From NCBI RefSeq assembly GCF_000710615.1, contig NZ_JDTH01000006.1, positions 62,001 to 126,000 on the forward strand: 64,000 nucleotides of DNA, written 5' to 3'. The translations under genes and the position numbers were made by a program. How positions within the stretch are numbered: position 1 is the first letter of the stretch; every line of letters starts with the position of its first letter. This document shows positions 35,130-43,283 of this stretch, piece by piece. The notes under the pieces were generated by a model. That model was not told the DNA's origin, did not search any database, and worked only from the letters and a program-made list of their open reading frames with translations. This DNA comes from Haladaptatus cibarius D43. GTDB lineage: Archaea; Halobacteriota; Halobacteria; Halobacteriales; Haladaptataceae.

Positions 35130-35945
35130 ATGACACACTCACCCGGCGACGAGGGGTCGACACAAAGCCTCAAAACGGTAACGACGACGTTCGATATAAT
35201 CGATGCACTCGAATCGCTCGCTGGTGCGGGTGTGACGGAACTGGCGGACCATCTCGATATCTCCAAGAGTGCCGTGTATAAACATCTGTACACGCTGAAA
35301 GAGCGAAAGTACGTCGTGAAGGACGGCAACGACTATCGACTCAGTCTCCAGTTTCTCCTTTTGGGAGAGCACGTTCGAAACCAGAATCCGCTCTTCCGCA
35401 TCGGTAAGCCGGAAATCGAGAAATTGGCGGACGAAACTGGGGAGTACGCACATCTGACGACGGAGCAACACGGTCTTGGAATCAATCTCTGTAAGATTCG
35501 CGGTGAACACGCCGTCGGAACTGACTACCAAATTGCAAAAAAACAGCGTGCGAACTATCTTCACTCGATGGCAACGGGGAAGGCTATTCTCGCGTTTCTT
35601 CCGGAAGAGCGAGTGAACTGGATAATCGACCGGTATGGCCTCCCTGAGATGACCGATTCGACACTCACTGACCGTGAAACGCTGTTCGAATCCCTCGCAG
35701 AGATTCGAGAACAGGGATACGCAGTCAACGATGGTGAGGAAGTCGAGGGTCTTCGTGCCGTCGGTGCCCCGATTCACGACCGGGACAAGTCTGTTCTCGG
35801 TGCGCTGAGCGTATCAGCACCGAAAACACGGCTCAGTGGTGACCAATTCCGCAAACACATTCCGGAGTTGGTGACTCGAACGGCGAACGTCATCGAGGTT
35901 AATCTAAATATGGTCGAACGCTCTTCGGATATCGGTTCGCTCTAA
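35130..35945 (+). CDS. IclR family transcriptional regulator (first copy)
   Basis: 271 aa from ATG 35130. N-terminal winged helix (SLKTVTTTFDIIDALESL then GVTELADHLDISKSAVYKHL) and a C-terminal effector domain with RGEHAVGTDYQIAKK and GKAILAFLPEERV. In haloarchaea IclR proteins often activate sugar or organic-acid catabolism genes. Its position between the M20 carbamoylase gene and a convergent second IclR gene suggests that it controls the amide/ureide genes to its left. The convergent gap contains two copies of a palindromic 25-bp element. Confidence 0.9.
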   Translation: MTHSPGDEGSTQSLKTVTTTFDIIDALESLAGAGVTELADHLDISKSAVYKHLYTLKERKYVVKDGNDYRLSLQFLLLGEHVRNQNPLFRIGKPEIEKLADETGEYAHLTTEQHGLGINLCKIRGEHAVGTDYQIAKKQRANYLHSMATGKAILAFLPEERVNWIIDRYGLPEMTDSTLTDRETLFESLAEIREQGYAVNDGEEVEGLRAVGAPIHDRDKSVLGALSVSAPKTRLSGDQFRKHIPELVTRTANVIEVNLNMVERSSDIGSL

Positions 35946-35946
35946 C

Positions 35947-35971
35947 ATTACAAAACTAATTCTGTAATGGA
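35947..35971. repeat. 25-bp palindromic element, copy 1
   Basis: CATTACAAAACT, five variable bases, TGTAATGG. The outer CATTACA and TGTAATG arms are inverted repeats. An almost identical copy lies 92 bp to the right, with only the central five bases different. Both are in the gap between convergent IclR genes. Confidence 0.6.
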
Positions 35972-36037
35972 TATTCACATTTCTAGTCTTCACACGAAGT
36001 ACTCATCTATTGATGTAAAACTGCTCTTCGAACAATC

Positions 36038-36063
36038 CATTACAAAACTTGTCTTGTAATGGT
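36038..36063. repeat. 25-bp palindromic element, copy 2 (26-bp perfect arms)
   Basis: CCATTACAA at 36038-36046 and TTGTAATGG at 36055-36063 are perfect inverted repeats with an 8-base spacer. It shares all but the central five bases with copy 1 at 35947. It could be an operator, a bidirectional terminator, or a small mobile repeat. Confidence 0.6.
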
Positions 36064-36126
36064 CCGTTGATGCATTCCATGAGTGGATCTACCACGCTAC
36101 GTTTAGCGATACAAAACATACGAAAC

Positions 36127-36888
36127 CTATCTGTAGGAGAGATTGATGCTGATGACGTTTGCGGCTCGCATGACCATATCGGGGACGGTTGACTCCAGAT
36201 GTTCGTCGCGCATCCTACTCGCGGGGCCAGCAACGCTTACAGCGCCACGAACGGTGCCGTCGTTCGTGATAACCGGTGCCGCAACGCACCGAATCCCTTC
36301 GGCCCGTTCTTCCATGTCGAGTGCGTATCCCTGTTCACGAATACGCTCCAAATCATCGAACAGTTCCTCGCGTGTCGAGACGGTGTGCTTCGTACTCGGT
36401 TCGAGGCCGTGGCTCTCGATGATTGCTTCGACGCGGTCTTTCGGCATGTGTGCGAGAATGGCCTTCCCGAGTCCTGTCTGGTGTAGATAGACGCGAGAAC
36501 CGATCCCTGTGTCGAGCGACAGTGCGTTTTCTCCTTCTGCGCGATAGAGGTAGATTCCACGTCCGTGTTCTTCGACGAGAATATTGCCGAGTTCGCCCGT
36601 TTCCTCGGCGAGTTTGTCCACTTCCGGCATTCCCACCTCGTAAATTTTGTGCTGGTTTTTTATCTGTTCGCCGAACTCGAAAAATCGAAGCCCCAATCGG
36701 AATTGGGTTCCGTCTTTCACGACCAGTTCGTTCTCTTCGAGCGTCGTTAGGTGGTTGTGAACCGTTCCCTTCGTAATATCGAGGTGGTTCGAAAGTTCGG
36801 TCACTCCAGCCCCATCCAACTCGGCCACCTTTTTCAGGATTGTGGCGGTGGTTTCCACGGCCTTTACCGGGTTTTTTGCGCGTCCCAT
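36127..36888 (-). CDS. IclR family transcriptional regulator (second copy)
   Basis: 253 aa from ATG 36888 (MGRAKNPVKAVETT...). Winged helix GVTELSNHLDITKGTVHNHL and effector domain with EGENALSLDTGIGSRVYLH, GKAILAHMPKDRV and IREQGYALDMEERAEGIRC. It is clearly paralogous to the first IclR. Its promoter region carries GTTTAG-N5-CTAAAC, 34 bp before the ATG, and the same palindrome lies before the divergent SDR operon. This is the expected arrangement for an autoregulated local regulator of the ribose-type catabolic genes, as with XacR-like IclR activators of pentose degradation. Confidence 0.9.
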   Translation of the reverse strand: MGRAKNPVKAVETTATILKKVAELDGAGVTELSNHLDITKGTVHNHLTTLEENELVVKDGTQFRLGLRFFEFGEQIKNQHKIYEVGMPEVDKLAEETGELGNILVEEHGRGIYLYRAEGENALSLDTGIGSRVYLHQTGLGKAILAHMPKDRVEAIIESHGLEPSTKHTVSTREELFDDLERIREQGYALDMEERAEGIRCVAAPVITNDGTVRGAVSVAGPASRMRDEHLESTVPDMVMRAANVISINLSYR

Positions 36889-36921
36889 GTCATTCGACGG
36901 GAGGGCCAACCACAAAAAAGT

Positions 36922-36940
36922 TGTTTAGTGATTCTAAACA
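36922..36940. promoter_or_regulatory. Candidate IclR operator 1 (19-bp palindrome)
   Basis: TGTTTAG, TGATT, CTAAACA. Perfect 7-bp inverted arms with a 5-base spacer, 34 bp before the second IclR start, so it probably lies in that gene's promoter. A core match occurs at 37108. Confidence 0.65.
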
Positions 36941-37107
36941 TATCGTTGCGCTAACTGTACACTGTATATTTGATTGTTTACGGACGTGCGAGTGTGTAGA
37001 AATTTTCTACAGTCGCCCTTGTGAGTTCTAACGCTTCTATGGAGTCGAAAGCAATCGAAATTAGGGAGGTATGATTTTCGTTCGCTGCGAGCTAGCCGCG
37101 AAAAACG

Positions 37108-37124
37108 GTTTAGCAGGACTAAAC
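37108..37124. promoter_or_regulatory. Candidate IclR operator 2 (17-bp palindrome)
   Basis: GTTTAG, CAGGA, CTAAAC. The same six-base arms and spacer length as the site at 36922, now 66 bp before the SDR start and just upstream of its TATA-like CTTTTACATG (37152-37161), a position that suits an activator. Confidence 0.65.
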
Positions 37125-37189
37125 GCAACGGCGAAAAACGCTCGGCGAAAGCTTTTACATGTGGTGTCTCAGATACTCCTGTGCCGAAT

Positions 37190-37981
37190 ATGGACTATGA
37201 ACTAGATGCAAATGTAGCTCTCGTCACAGCATCGAGTAGCGGCCTCGGAAAGGCGTCGGCGAAAGCCCTCGCGGCCGAGGGTGCGAACGTCGTCATCAAC
37301 GGTCGAAACGAAGACCGTCTCGCGGAAGCCGAAGACGATGTTCGGGCAGTCGCCGAGGGCGACGTGCTCGCCGTGCAAGGCGACCTGACGAACTACGACG
37401 ATATTGAACACCTCGTCGAACGCACCGTCTCCGAGTTCGGCGGAATCGACCACCTCGTAACCAATGCCGGTGGCCCACCGAGCGGCCCGTTCATGGAACT
37501 GGACGACGAGGATTGGTACGGCGCGTTCGACCTCCTCGTGATGAGCGTCGTTCGCCTCGTCCGCGAGGCGGCCCCGCATCTTCGCGAGGACGGTGGCGGA
37601 ACCATCGTCACGATAACCTCTCGAAGCGTCAAAGAGGCGATTCCGTCGCTCGTGCTCTCGAACGCCGTTCGCATGAGCGTCATCGGCCTCGAAAAGACCC
37701 TCTCGAAGGAACTTGCGCCGGAAATCCGGTCGAACGCGGTTCTCCCGGCACCGCACGAGACGGCTCGCCAGCAGGAACTCATTCAGGCTGCCGTCGATAG
37801 AGGGGAGTACGACAGTTACGAGGAGGGCCTCGACGCGAAGGGTGACATCAACCCACTCGGTCGTATCGGCGACCCGATGGAACTCGGTGACGCCGTCGCG
37901 TTCCTCTCCTCGGAGCAGTCGAGTTTCATCAACGGCGTTGCCATCCCCATCGACGGCGGACAGGGCGCGTCCAACCTGTAG
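37190..37981 (+). CDS. SDR-family dehydrogenase-like protein with atypical active site
   Basis: 263 aa from ATG 37190. The Rossmann glycine motif is TASSSGLGKASAKALA, and the region is followed by NAGGPPSGPF as in classical SDRs. The catalytic Tyr-x-x-x-Lys, however, reads Ser-Asn-Ala-Val-Arg in the aligned position (LVLSNAVRMSVIGLEKTL), so the usual Tyr and Lys are missing; Ser and Asn positions are partly kept. A C-terminal INGVAIPIDGG loop is normal. Related SNAVR-type SDRs are widespread. It is the first gene of the operon, two bases before the next gene. Whether it oxidises a sugar, a keto-acid intermediate, or nothing is unresolved. Confidence 0.8.
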   Translation: MDYELDANVALVTASSSGLGKASAKALAAEGANVVINGRNEDRLAEAEDDVRAVAEGDVLAVQGDLTNYDDIEHLVERTVSEFGGIDHLVTNAGGPPSGPFMELDDEDWYGAFDLLVMSVVRLVREAAPHLREDGGGTIVTITSRSVKEAIPSLVLSNAVRMSVIGLEKTLSKELAPEIRSNAVLPAPHETARQQELIQAAVDRGEYDSYEEGLDAKGDINPLGRIGDPMELGDAVAFLSSEQSSFINGVAIPIDGGQGASNL

Positions 37982-37983
37982 CC

Positions 37984-38805
37984 ATGACACGACTTGCACG
38001 AACAATCGACGGTAGACCTATGCTCGGCGATGACGACGGATTCGTTCCGCTTTCGTCCGCCGACCCATCGCTCACGACGATTCGTGACGCCCTTCCGCTC
38101 GCCGCGACGGGCGACCTGCCGACGCCGGACGAAGCGTCGGCGAGCCGCGTTCCCGAACGACACCTTTCGTTCGCCGCGCCGCTCGAACGCCCCGGAAAAC
38201 TGTGGGGAATCGGACTGAACTACGCCGACCACGCGTCGGATTTGAACGAAGACAGCCCGACGGAGCCTGCGAGCTTTATGAAACCCGCGACGGCAGCCAC
38301 CGGCCCTGAGGGGTCGATTCGGCTTCCGCCGCGGGACATCACGAACCGCGTGACCGCGGAGGCAGAACTTGCGTTGGTTATCGGCCAGACGTGTTCCAAC
38401 GTGGACGAAGCCGACGTTGACGACGTTATCGCCGGATACGTCCCCGTCATCGATATGACCGCAGAAGACATCTTGGAGCGAAATCCGCGCTTTTTGACCC
38501 GGTCGAAAAGTTTCGACTCGTTTCTCGTCTTCGGCCCGTCGTTGGTCACGACCGACCAAGTCGGTTCGCTGGACGAACTCTCCGTTAGAACAGTCGTCAA
38601 CGAGGAAGTCGCCGCGGAAAACCGGATTCGGAACATGATGGCGACGCCGCGCGAACTCGTGGCGTTCCACTCGAACGTCATGACGCTCGAACCGGGCGAC
38701 GTTATTTCGACCGGAACGCCCGGTGCGAAACACATCGTTCCCGGCGACAGCGTCAGAGCCGAAGTCGAACGCGTCGGCACCGTCAGTTCGGACGTGGTCG
38801 GATGA
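37984..38805 (+). CDS. Fumarylacetoacetate hydrolase family protein (candidate 2-keto-3-deoxypentonate dehydratase)
   Basis: 273 aa. FAH-fold motifs include KLWGIGLNYADHASD, the metal-site Glu segment EAELALVIGQ, VIDMTAEDILERNPRF and the late GDVISTGTPG. FAH-family members hydrolyse acylpyruvates or dehydrate 2-keto-3-deoxy sugar acids. In haloarchaeal pentose degradation the 2-keto-3-deoxypentonate dehydratase belongs to this family, and the enolase-superfamily dehydratase next door would supply that substrate. The assignment is therefore by context. It starts two bases after the SDR stop. Confidence 0.75.
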   Translation: MTRLARTIDGRPMLGDDDGFVPLSSADPSLTTIRDALPLAATGDLPTPDEASASRVPERHLSFAAPLERPGKLWGIGLNYADHASDLNEDSPTEPASFMKPATAATGPEGSIRLPPRDITNRVTAEAELALVIGQTCSNVDEADVDDVIAGYVPVIDMTAEDILERNPRFLTRSKSFDSFLVFGPSLVTTDQVGSLDELSVRTVVNEEVAAENRIRNMMATPRELVAFHSNVMTLEPGDVISTGTPGAKHIVPGDSVRAEVERVGTVSSDVVG

Positions 38806-38874
38806 GGTTCGAACGTCACTCAAACGTCAGAAAGATTTTAGACACCCTGTGCGCCACATCATAACACACCACCC

Positions 38875-39978
38875 ATGAAAATAGCAGAAGTAGAGAGTTT
38901 CGCCGTATCGATTCCGCTGAAAGAACCCGTCGCCTTCGCAACTCGCGTCGTGGAAGAACGCGACCACGCCATCGTGTACGTCCGAACGGAGGACGGCACC
39001 GAGGGCGTCGGATACTCCCTCGGCTACGGCGGTGCCGACGTCATTGCAAAGGCCGTAGAAAGCGTTCTCGCGCCGATGGTCGAAGGCGAAGACCCCCGTG
39101 ACACGTCTCGCCTCTGGAGCGAGATGTTCGACGCCACGGTGCAAATAGGTCGAAAGGGCGTGATGGTGCGGGCCATCTCCTGCATCGACACAGCCCTCTG
39201 GGACATCAAGGCGAAAGCCGCCGGAATGCCCTTGTACAAACTGCTCGGCGGGCACGCCGACGAAGTCCCGGCATACGCCAGCGGCGGTTACTACCGCGAA
39301 GGGAAGGGCCTCGAAGGCCTCCGCGAGGAGATGGAAACCTACGTTGACCGCGGTCACGACGTGGTCAAAATGAAAGTCGGGCGAAAATCGCTGGAGGAGG
39401 AAGTCGAGCGAGTTCGCGTCGCCCGCGAAGCTATCGGCCCGAACCGAACGCTCCTCATGGACGCGAACGGCAAGTGGAAGAACAAACAGGAAGCCGTCCG
39501 CGCCTGCCGTGCGTTCGAAGAGTACAACCCGTACTTCATCGAGGAACCGGTGATGCCCGACAGCCTCGACCTCTACCGCGAGGTCAACGAATCGCTCGAC
39601 TACGCCGTCGCGGGCGGCGAACTGGAGTTCAACCGCTACGGTTTCGCCGACCTGCTCCGCGAGGACGCCGTCGAAATCATCCAACCCGACGTGACGGTCG
39701 TCGGCGGCGTCACCGAGTGGATGCGCGTCGCCGACATGGCCGCGTGTCACGACATTCCGGTCGCACCGCACTACAACTGGGATCTGCACATCCAACTGCT
39801 CGCCGCCATCGAAAACGGCCTCTGGATAGAGTACTTCTACCGCGACTCGGACGTGAAGGCGTTCGACGACGTGTTGACGTACCCGGTCGAACCGGAAGAC
39901 GGGATGATACAACTCCCACAGCGTCCCGGTCACGGCGTCGAACTCGAACGGGACGCCCTCGAAGAGTTCCGAATCTGA
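38875..39978 (+). CDS. Mandelate racemase/enolase-superfamily sugar-acid dehydratase (candidate ribonate/pentonate dehydratase)
   Basis: 367 aa. Active-site elements are complete: KMKVG gives the KxK motif near residue 165, metal ligands are in LLMDANGKW (Asp), YFIEEPV (Glu) and VAGGELEF (Glu), and the distal base region is VAPHYNWDLHIQ (His). This is a mandelate-racemase-type enolase. In haloarchaea the xylonate/arabinoate (and reportedly ribonate) dehydratases belong to this superfamily. Its product, a 2-keto-3-deoxypentonate, would go to the adjacent FAH-family enzyme. It follows the FAH gene after 69 bp and may have its own promoter. Confidence 0.8.
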   Translation: MKIAEVESFAVSIPLKEPVAFATRVVEERDHAIVYVRTEDGTEGVGYSLGYGGADVIAKAVESVLAPMVEGEDPRDTSRLWSEMFDATVQIGRKGVMVRAISCIDTALWDIKAKAAGMPLYKLLGGHADEVPAYASGGYYREGKGLEGLREEMETYVDRGHDVVKMKVGRKSLEEEVERVRVAREAIGPNRTLLMDANGKWKNKQEAVRACRAFEEYNPYFIEEPVMPDSLDLYREVNESLDYAVAGGELEFNRYGFADLLREDAVEIIQPDVTVVGGVTEWMRVADMAACHDIPVAPHYNWDLHIQLLAAIENGLWIEYFYRDSDVKAFDDVLTYPVEPEDGMIQLPQRPGHGVELERDALEEFRI

Positions 39979-40033
39979 GTAGAGCGGTTCCGACGCCAAC
40001 CGATTACGCAAAAATTCGAATGTGCGGACGCCG

Positions 40034-40759
40034 TTACAGTTCGTACCGTTCGCCGGGCGATAGTTCGGCGATAGTCGGCGCGTTTTCCCCTGCCCGGTCT
40101 GCGAGTTCGACGGCGAACTCTTCGACTTCGTCGCTCCCCGGAACGTAGTGAACCGGAATCACGGTTTCAGTGTCCAACCATCCGGCGGCGACGGCGGCGT
40201 CACGGGGCGGAAGCGGGGCGAGGTCGCCCGGCGCGCTCCCGACAGGGAGCATCACGGTGTCCGGTTCGTTTAGCTCGACGAACAGTTCGAGGTCGCTGAA
40301 CAACGACGTGTCCCCGGCGTAGTAGAGGCTCGCGTCGGGAAAGTCGAACTGAAATCCGAGCGGCATCCCCGACAGTCGTTGCCCGTCCGATTCGAAGTAC
40401 GAGAGATGGCGGGTTTCGAGCACGCGCACCTCGACGCCGAACAGTTCGAACGCGTTGCCCCAGATGACTCGTTCCACGTTTGCTTCTGGAACACCCTCGG
40501 TTACGAGATGGTCGGCGACTGCAGGTTCGGTGTAGACCGTTGCACCCGATTCCGCCGCGATTTCGACGGTGTCCCCGAGATGGTCGTAAGCACCGTGTGT
40601 GACGAAGATTGCGTCTATATCCTCGAAATTCGACACCGTTTCGTCGCTCCATTCGGGTTCGAGAACCCACGGGTCAACGAGTATTCGAACGTCTCCATCC
40701 GTCACTTCGAACGACGAGAGGCCGTAGTACGTGAGGCTGGCCGGTTCTGCTGACGACAT
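40034..40759 (-). CDS. Metallo-beta-lactamase-fold enzyme, UlaG/UPF0173-like (candidate pentonolactonase)
   Basis: 241 aa. The fold is seen in LTYYGLSSFEVTDGDVRILVDPWV, the metal motif FVTHGAYDHLGD, and later YYAGDTSLFSDLE and VIPVHYVPGS. The usual HxHxDH is HGAYDH, so the second histidine is replaced by alanine and metal binding may be altered. UlaG is a lactonase acting on ascorbate-6-phosphate, and a metallo-beta-lactamase-fold lactonase would fit the step between sugar dehydrogenase and dehydratase. The gene is divergent from the extended-SDR dehydrogenase gene with 117 bp between starts, so they probably share regulation. Confidence 0.7.
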   Translation of the reverse strand: MSSAEPASLTYYGLSSFEVTDGDVRILVDPWVLEPEWSDETVSNFEDIDAIFVTHGAYDHLGDTVEIAAESGATVYTEPAVADHLVTEGVPEANVERVIWGNAFELFGVEVRVLETRHLSYFESDGQRLSGMPLGFQFDFPDASLYYAGDTSLFSDLELFVELNEPDTVMLPVGSAPGDLAPLPPRDAAVAAGWLDTETVIPVHYVPGSDEVEEFAVELADRAGENAPTIAELSPGERYEL

Positions 40760-40876
40760 AGCTTCCCCTCTTTTCCCCGGTTACAATACTGTTCCGGCGT
40801 TGACCGGCATGTCCAATTTCGATGACACTGACCTGAACACTTTTGTGAGGTGCCGATAAACGGGTTGCTACAGCAC

Positions 40877-41710
40877 ATGACCACAAACGTCCTACTGACG
40901 GGTGCGTTCGGGCGTGTCGGCACGGCCATCATCGACCACCTCGCAGACAGAGATGAGTACGAGTTCACGTATCTCAACCGGTCGGAACGAGAGGAATACG
41001 ACACGTTCGTCGCGGACGTTTCGAACTACGAGGAGATGCGTCCGGCCTTCGACGACCAAGATGCGGTTATCCACCTCGCTGGCTACCCGGAAACCGACGG
41101 TACGTGGGAACAGATACTACAAAACAACATCATCGGGATGCAGAACACGCTCCAAGCCGCCAGAGACGCGGAGGTGCCGAAGTTCATCTTCGGTTCCACC
41201 AATCACGTCGTCGGCATGTACGAAGCGGAGTTCGCACCCGAACTATACGAACCCGGTTTCGACCTGCTGGTTGACCAAGATTCACCCCGGCGTCCAGACT
41301 CCTACTACGGAACCTCGAAATCGTTCGACGAAGACCTCGGTCGGTACTACGTCGAGAACTACGACTACCCAGAGCAGTTCTACTCGCTTCGGATCTGCTC
41401 GGTTCGCCACGAGGAGTACGACCACCCCTACGGCGACGCAGAACACGGCGCAGACGAAGGAGAGTGGGAGCGAGGTAGTCCAGAATACGATCTGAAAGTC
41501 GCGCGGATGAAGGCGATGTGGCAGTCCCGCCGCGACCTCGCTCAGCAAGTCGATTGCTGTCTGCGAGACGACGACGTGGAATACGACGTATTCTTCGGCG
41601 TCAGCGACAACGACCGCCGATGGTTCAGCATCGAACACGGACGGGACGTTATCGGATACGACCCGCAGGACAACGGCGAGGAGTGGGACGCGCCGCCGGA
41701 GGGGAACTAA
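40877..41710 (+). CDS. Extended-SDR NAD(P)-dependent sugar dehydrogenase (candidate ribose dehydrogenase)
   Basis: 277 aa from ATG 40877 (MTTNVLLTGAFGRVG). The glycine motif is TGAFGRVGTAI, the strand after it contains Asn-Arg for cofactor recognition (TYLNRSERE), and the catalytic pair is in SYYGTSKSFDED (Tyr-x-x-x-Lys). The type matches the uronate-dehydrogenase-like group that includes haloarchaeal L-arabinose dehydrogenase and glucose-6-phosphate dehydrogenase Azf. As I recall, a haloarchaeal ribose dehydrogenase belongs there too. Its stop codon directly precedes the nucleoside hydrolase ATG, which makes ribose from nucleosides the most economical substrate. Confidence 0.8.
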   Translation: MTTNVLLTGAFGRVGTAIIDHLADRDEYEFTYLNRSEREEYDTFVADVSNYEEMRPAFDDQDAVIHLAGYPETDGTWEQILQNNIIGMQNTLQAARDAEVPKFIFGSTNHVVGMYEAEFAPELYEPGFDLLVDQDSPRRPDSYYGTSKSFDEDLGRYYVENYDYPEQFYSLRICSVRHEEYDHPYGDAEHGADEGEWERGSPEYDLKVARMKAMWQSRRDLAQQVDCCLRDDDVEYDVFFGVSDNDRRWFSIEHGRDVIGYDPQDNGEEWDAPPEGN

Positions 41711-42661
41711 ATGACGAAGAAACTGCTCCTCGACGTTGACCCCGGAATCGACGACGCGCTTGCGATTCTGATGGCGCTCGGAAACGACGATGTGGAAGTC
41801 GTCGGCCTGACCACGGTCATGGGGAACACGACCATCGAGAACACAACGAACAACGCCCTCGCACTGCTGGAGTTCGTGGACAGAACCGACATTCCCGTCG
41901 CGGAGGGTGCAGGCCGTCCGTTTGCGGATGAACTCGTGATGGCCGAATACGTCCATGGGCCGGGCGGCGTGCCGGAAACCGTTCGTGAGGCGCTTCCTGA
42001 CCCGTCCACTGACCCCATCGACCAGCATGCCGCCGACTTCATCCTCGAACAAGCGGAGAAGTACGGCGACGACCTCACAATCGCCGCGGTCGGCCCCCAA
42101 ACGAACGTCGCGCTGGCGATGGCGAAAGACCCGACGCTTCCAGATACCGTCGCGGACATCTACCAGATGGGCGGCGCGCTGAAGACGACGGGGAACATCA
42201 CGCCGCAGGCGTCCTTTAATTTCTACGTCGATGCCGCCGCCGCGGCCCGCGTCGTGCAGGACGGGTGGCCGACCGTCGTCGGCCTCGATGTAACTGAACC
42301 GGCGCATCTCCCGCCAGAGGCGCAGAAGCGCTTCCGCGGACGGGGTTCGCTCGGCGACGTTATCGCGGACATCCTCGAATACAAGGCACAGGGGCCGGAC
42401 GGAACGGTCGCCGAAGGTGGTTCCATCACGAGTGACGCGGTTGTCTTGGCAGGTTTCCTCGGCAACCCGCTGACCTACGAGGATGCCTACGTGGAAATCG
42501 ACACGACGGACGGGCCGTCGAACGGCGCGACCGTCTACGACGAACACGGCGTCTACGAGAAACAGCCGAACTGCACCGTCGCGCTCGATGTGGACATCGA
42601 GCGCTGTCGTGAGGTCATCATGTCGAACTTAGAGAAGCTACTGCCCGAGGGAGACGCATGA
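41711..42661 (+). CDS. Nucleoside hydrolase 1
   Basis: 316 aa. The calcium-site motif LLLDVDPGIDDALAIL at the N-terminus and the second signature NITPQASFNFYVDAAAAARV identify the inosine-uridine nucleoside N-ribohydrolase family, which splits ribonucleosides into base and ribose. A late ASP-rich and GPSNGATVYDEHGVYE segment closes the active site. It begins immediately after the sugar dehydrogenase stop and overlaps the next gene by four bases (ATGA). It is paralogous to the protein at 46590, with two segments nearly identical at the nucleotide level but a divergent 222-bp middle. Confidence 0.9.
   Translation: MTKKLLLDVDPGIDDALAILMALGNDDVEVVGLTTVMGNTTIENTTNNALALLEFVDRTDIPVAEGAGRPFADELVMAEYVHGPGGVPETVREALPDPSTDPIDQHAADFILEQAEKYGDDLTIAAVGPQTNVALAMAKDPTLPDTVADIYQMGGALKTTGNITPQASFNFYVDAAAAARVVQDGWPTVVGLDVTEPAHLPPEAQKRFRGRGSLGDVIADILEYKAQGPDGTVAEGGSITSDAVVLAGFLGNPLTYEDAYVEIDTTDGPSNGATVYDEHGVYEKQPNCTVALDVDIERCREVIMSNLEKLLPEGDA
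42155..42262 (+). repeat. Block A shared with 47034-47141 (nucleoside hydrolase paralogues)
   Basis: 108 bp aligned without gaps to the same reading frame at 47034-47141, with seven mismatches by eye, six of them synonymous. The flanking middle segment of the two genes is only about one third identical in protein. This suggests recent gene conversion. Confidence 0.7.
42485..42559 (+). repeat. Block B shared with 47364-47438 (nucleoside hydrolase paralogues)
   Basis: 75 bp with three mismatches to the second paralogue at 47364-47438. It lies exactly 222 bp after block A in both genes, showing colinear mosaic structure. Confidence 0.7.
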
Positions 42662-43110
42662 ATCGAATACTTGCCGTCGTTAAGCCGACGGACACGGATG
42701 TGGAACTGCTCGAAGAGGCTGGCGCGGTCGCCGCGGGAACGGGCGTCGAGGTAGTCGTCCTCGCGCTCGTGTCGGAGGGAAGCGAGGATGCGTCGGTGGA
42801 CTCGATACGGCAGTGGGACGGCTTCGACGCCACCAAAACCGACGAAACGGCGGAAACCGTCAATCGATTTGCGGAGTACCTCGGGAGTCAGATTCTCGAC
42901 CCGTTCGGGGTCGAGTATCTCGCCGTCGGCGAGCGAATCGAAACCACCCGACCGTCGAGCAAAATCATCGACGTCGCGGAAAACCACGACTGTGACCACG
43001 TCTACGTCAGCAACCGCGGTCGGTCGCCGACTGGAAAGGCACTGTTCGGTGACACGACCCAGTCTGTGATTCTGAACTTCGACGGGTTCGTCACGGTGCG
43101 AACTGCGTAA
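42658..43110 (+). CDS. Universal-stress-protein-like single-domain protein
   Basis: 150 aa. Alternating strands at the start (RILAVVKPTD, GVEVVVLALV) and the end (CDHVYVSNRGRSPTGKALFG followed by SVILNFDGFVTV) match a UspA fold, with the G-x2-G-x9-G-type ATP loop degenerate (RGRSPTGKALFGD). It starts within the nucleoside hydrolase stop (ATGA) and ends the operon before the ECF S-component gene. Its role is unknown; the fixed position between nucleoside hydrolase and importer suggests that it may bind a nucleotide or nucleoside-derived ligand. Confidence 0.65.
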   Translation: MNRILAVVKPTDTDVELLEEAGAVAAGTGVEVVVLALVSEGSEDASVDSIRQWDGFDATKTDETAETVNRFAEYLGSQILDPFGVEYLAVGERIETTRPSSKIIDVAENHDCDHVYVSNRGRSPTGKALFGDTTQSVILNFDGFVTVRTA

Positions 43111-43245
43111 CACGGTACGAATCGCATACGGTACGAATAGCGTAAGGACGAAAACGCGCTCACGGTTCCGAATGGAAACGAGGCTTTGGTCGGTTACCCT
43201 CGGGTGAATCGGTCGATTCCTCTCCCGAGGTGGAAGAACCAAACA

Positions 43246-43254
43246 TTTAATAGG
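43246..43254 (+). promoter_or_regulatory. Putative TATA box for the ECF operon
   Basis: TTTAATAGG located about 34 bp before the ATG at 43284, in an AT-rich patch otherwise uncommon here. Fits a promoter for the ECF importer operon. Confidence 0.4.
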
Positions 43255-43283
43255 GGTTATCTCACACTCATTCATGGTACATA

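Noticed and set aside
38827-40011. 394-codon minus-strand ORF opposite the enolase-family gene
   Set aside because: Shadow of a GC-rich coding frame; no domain, and the plus strand has all enolase motifs.
41282-42547. 421-codon minus-strand ORF across the dehydrogenase and nucleoside hydrolase genes
   Set aside because: Crosses two well-supported genes and shows only Val/Arg/Asp-rich antisense composition.
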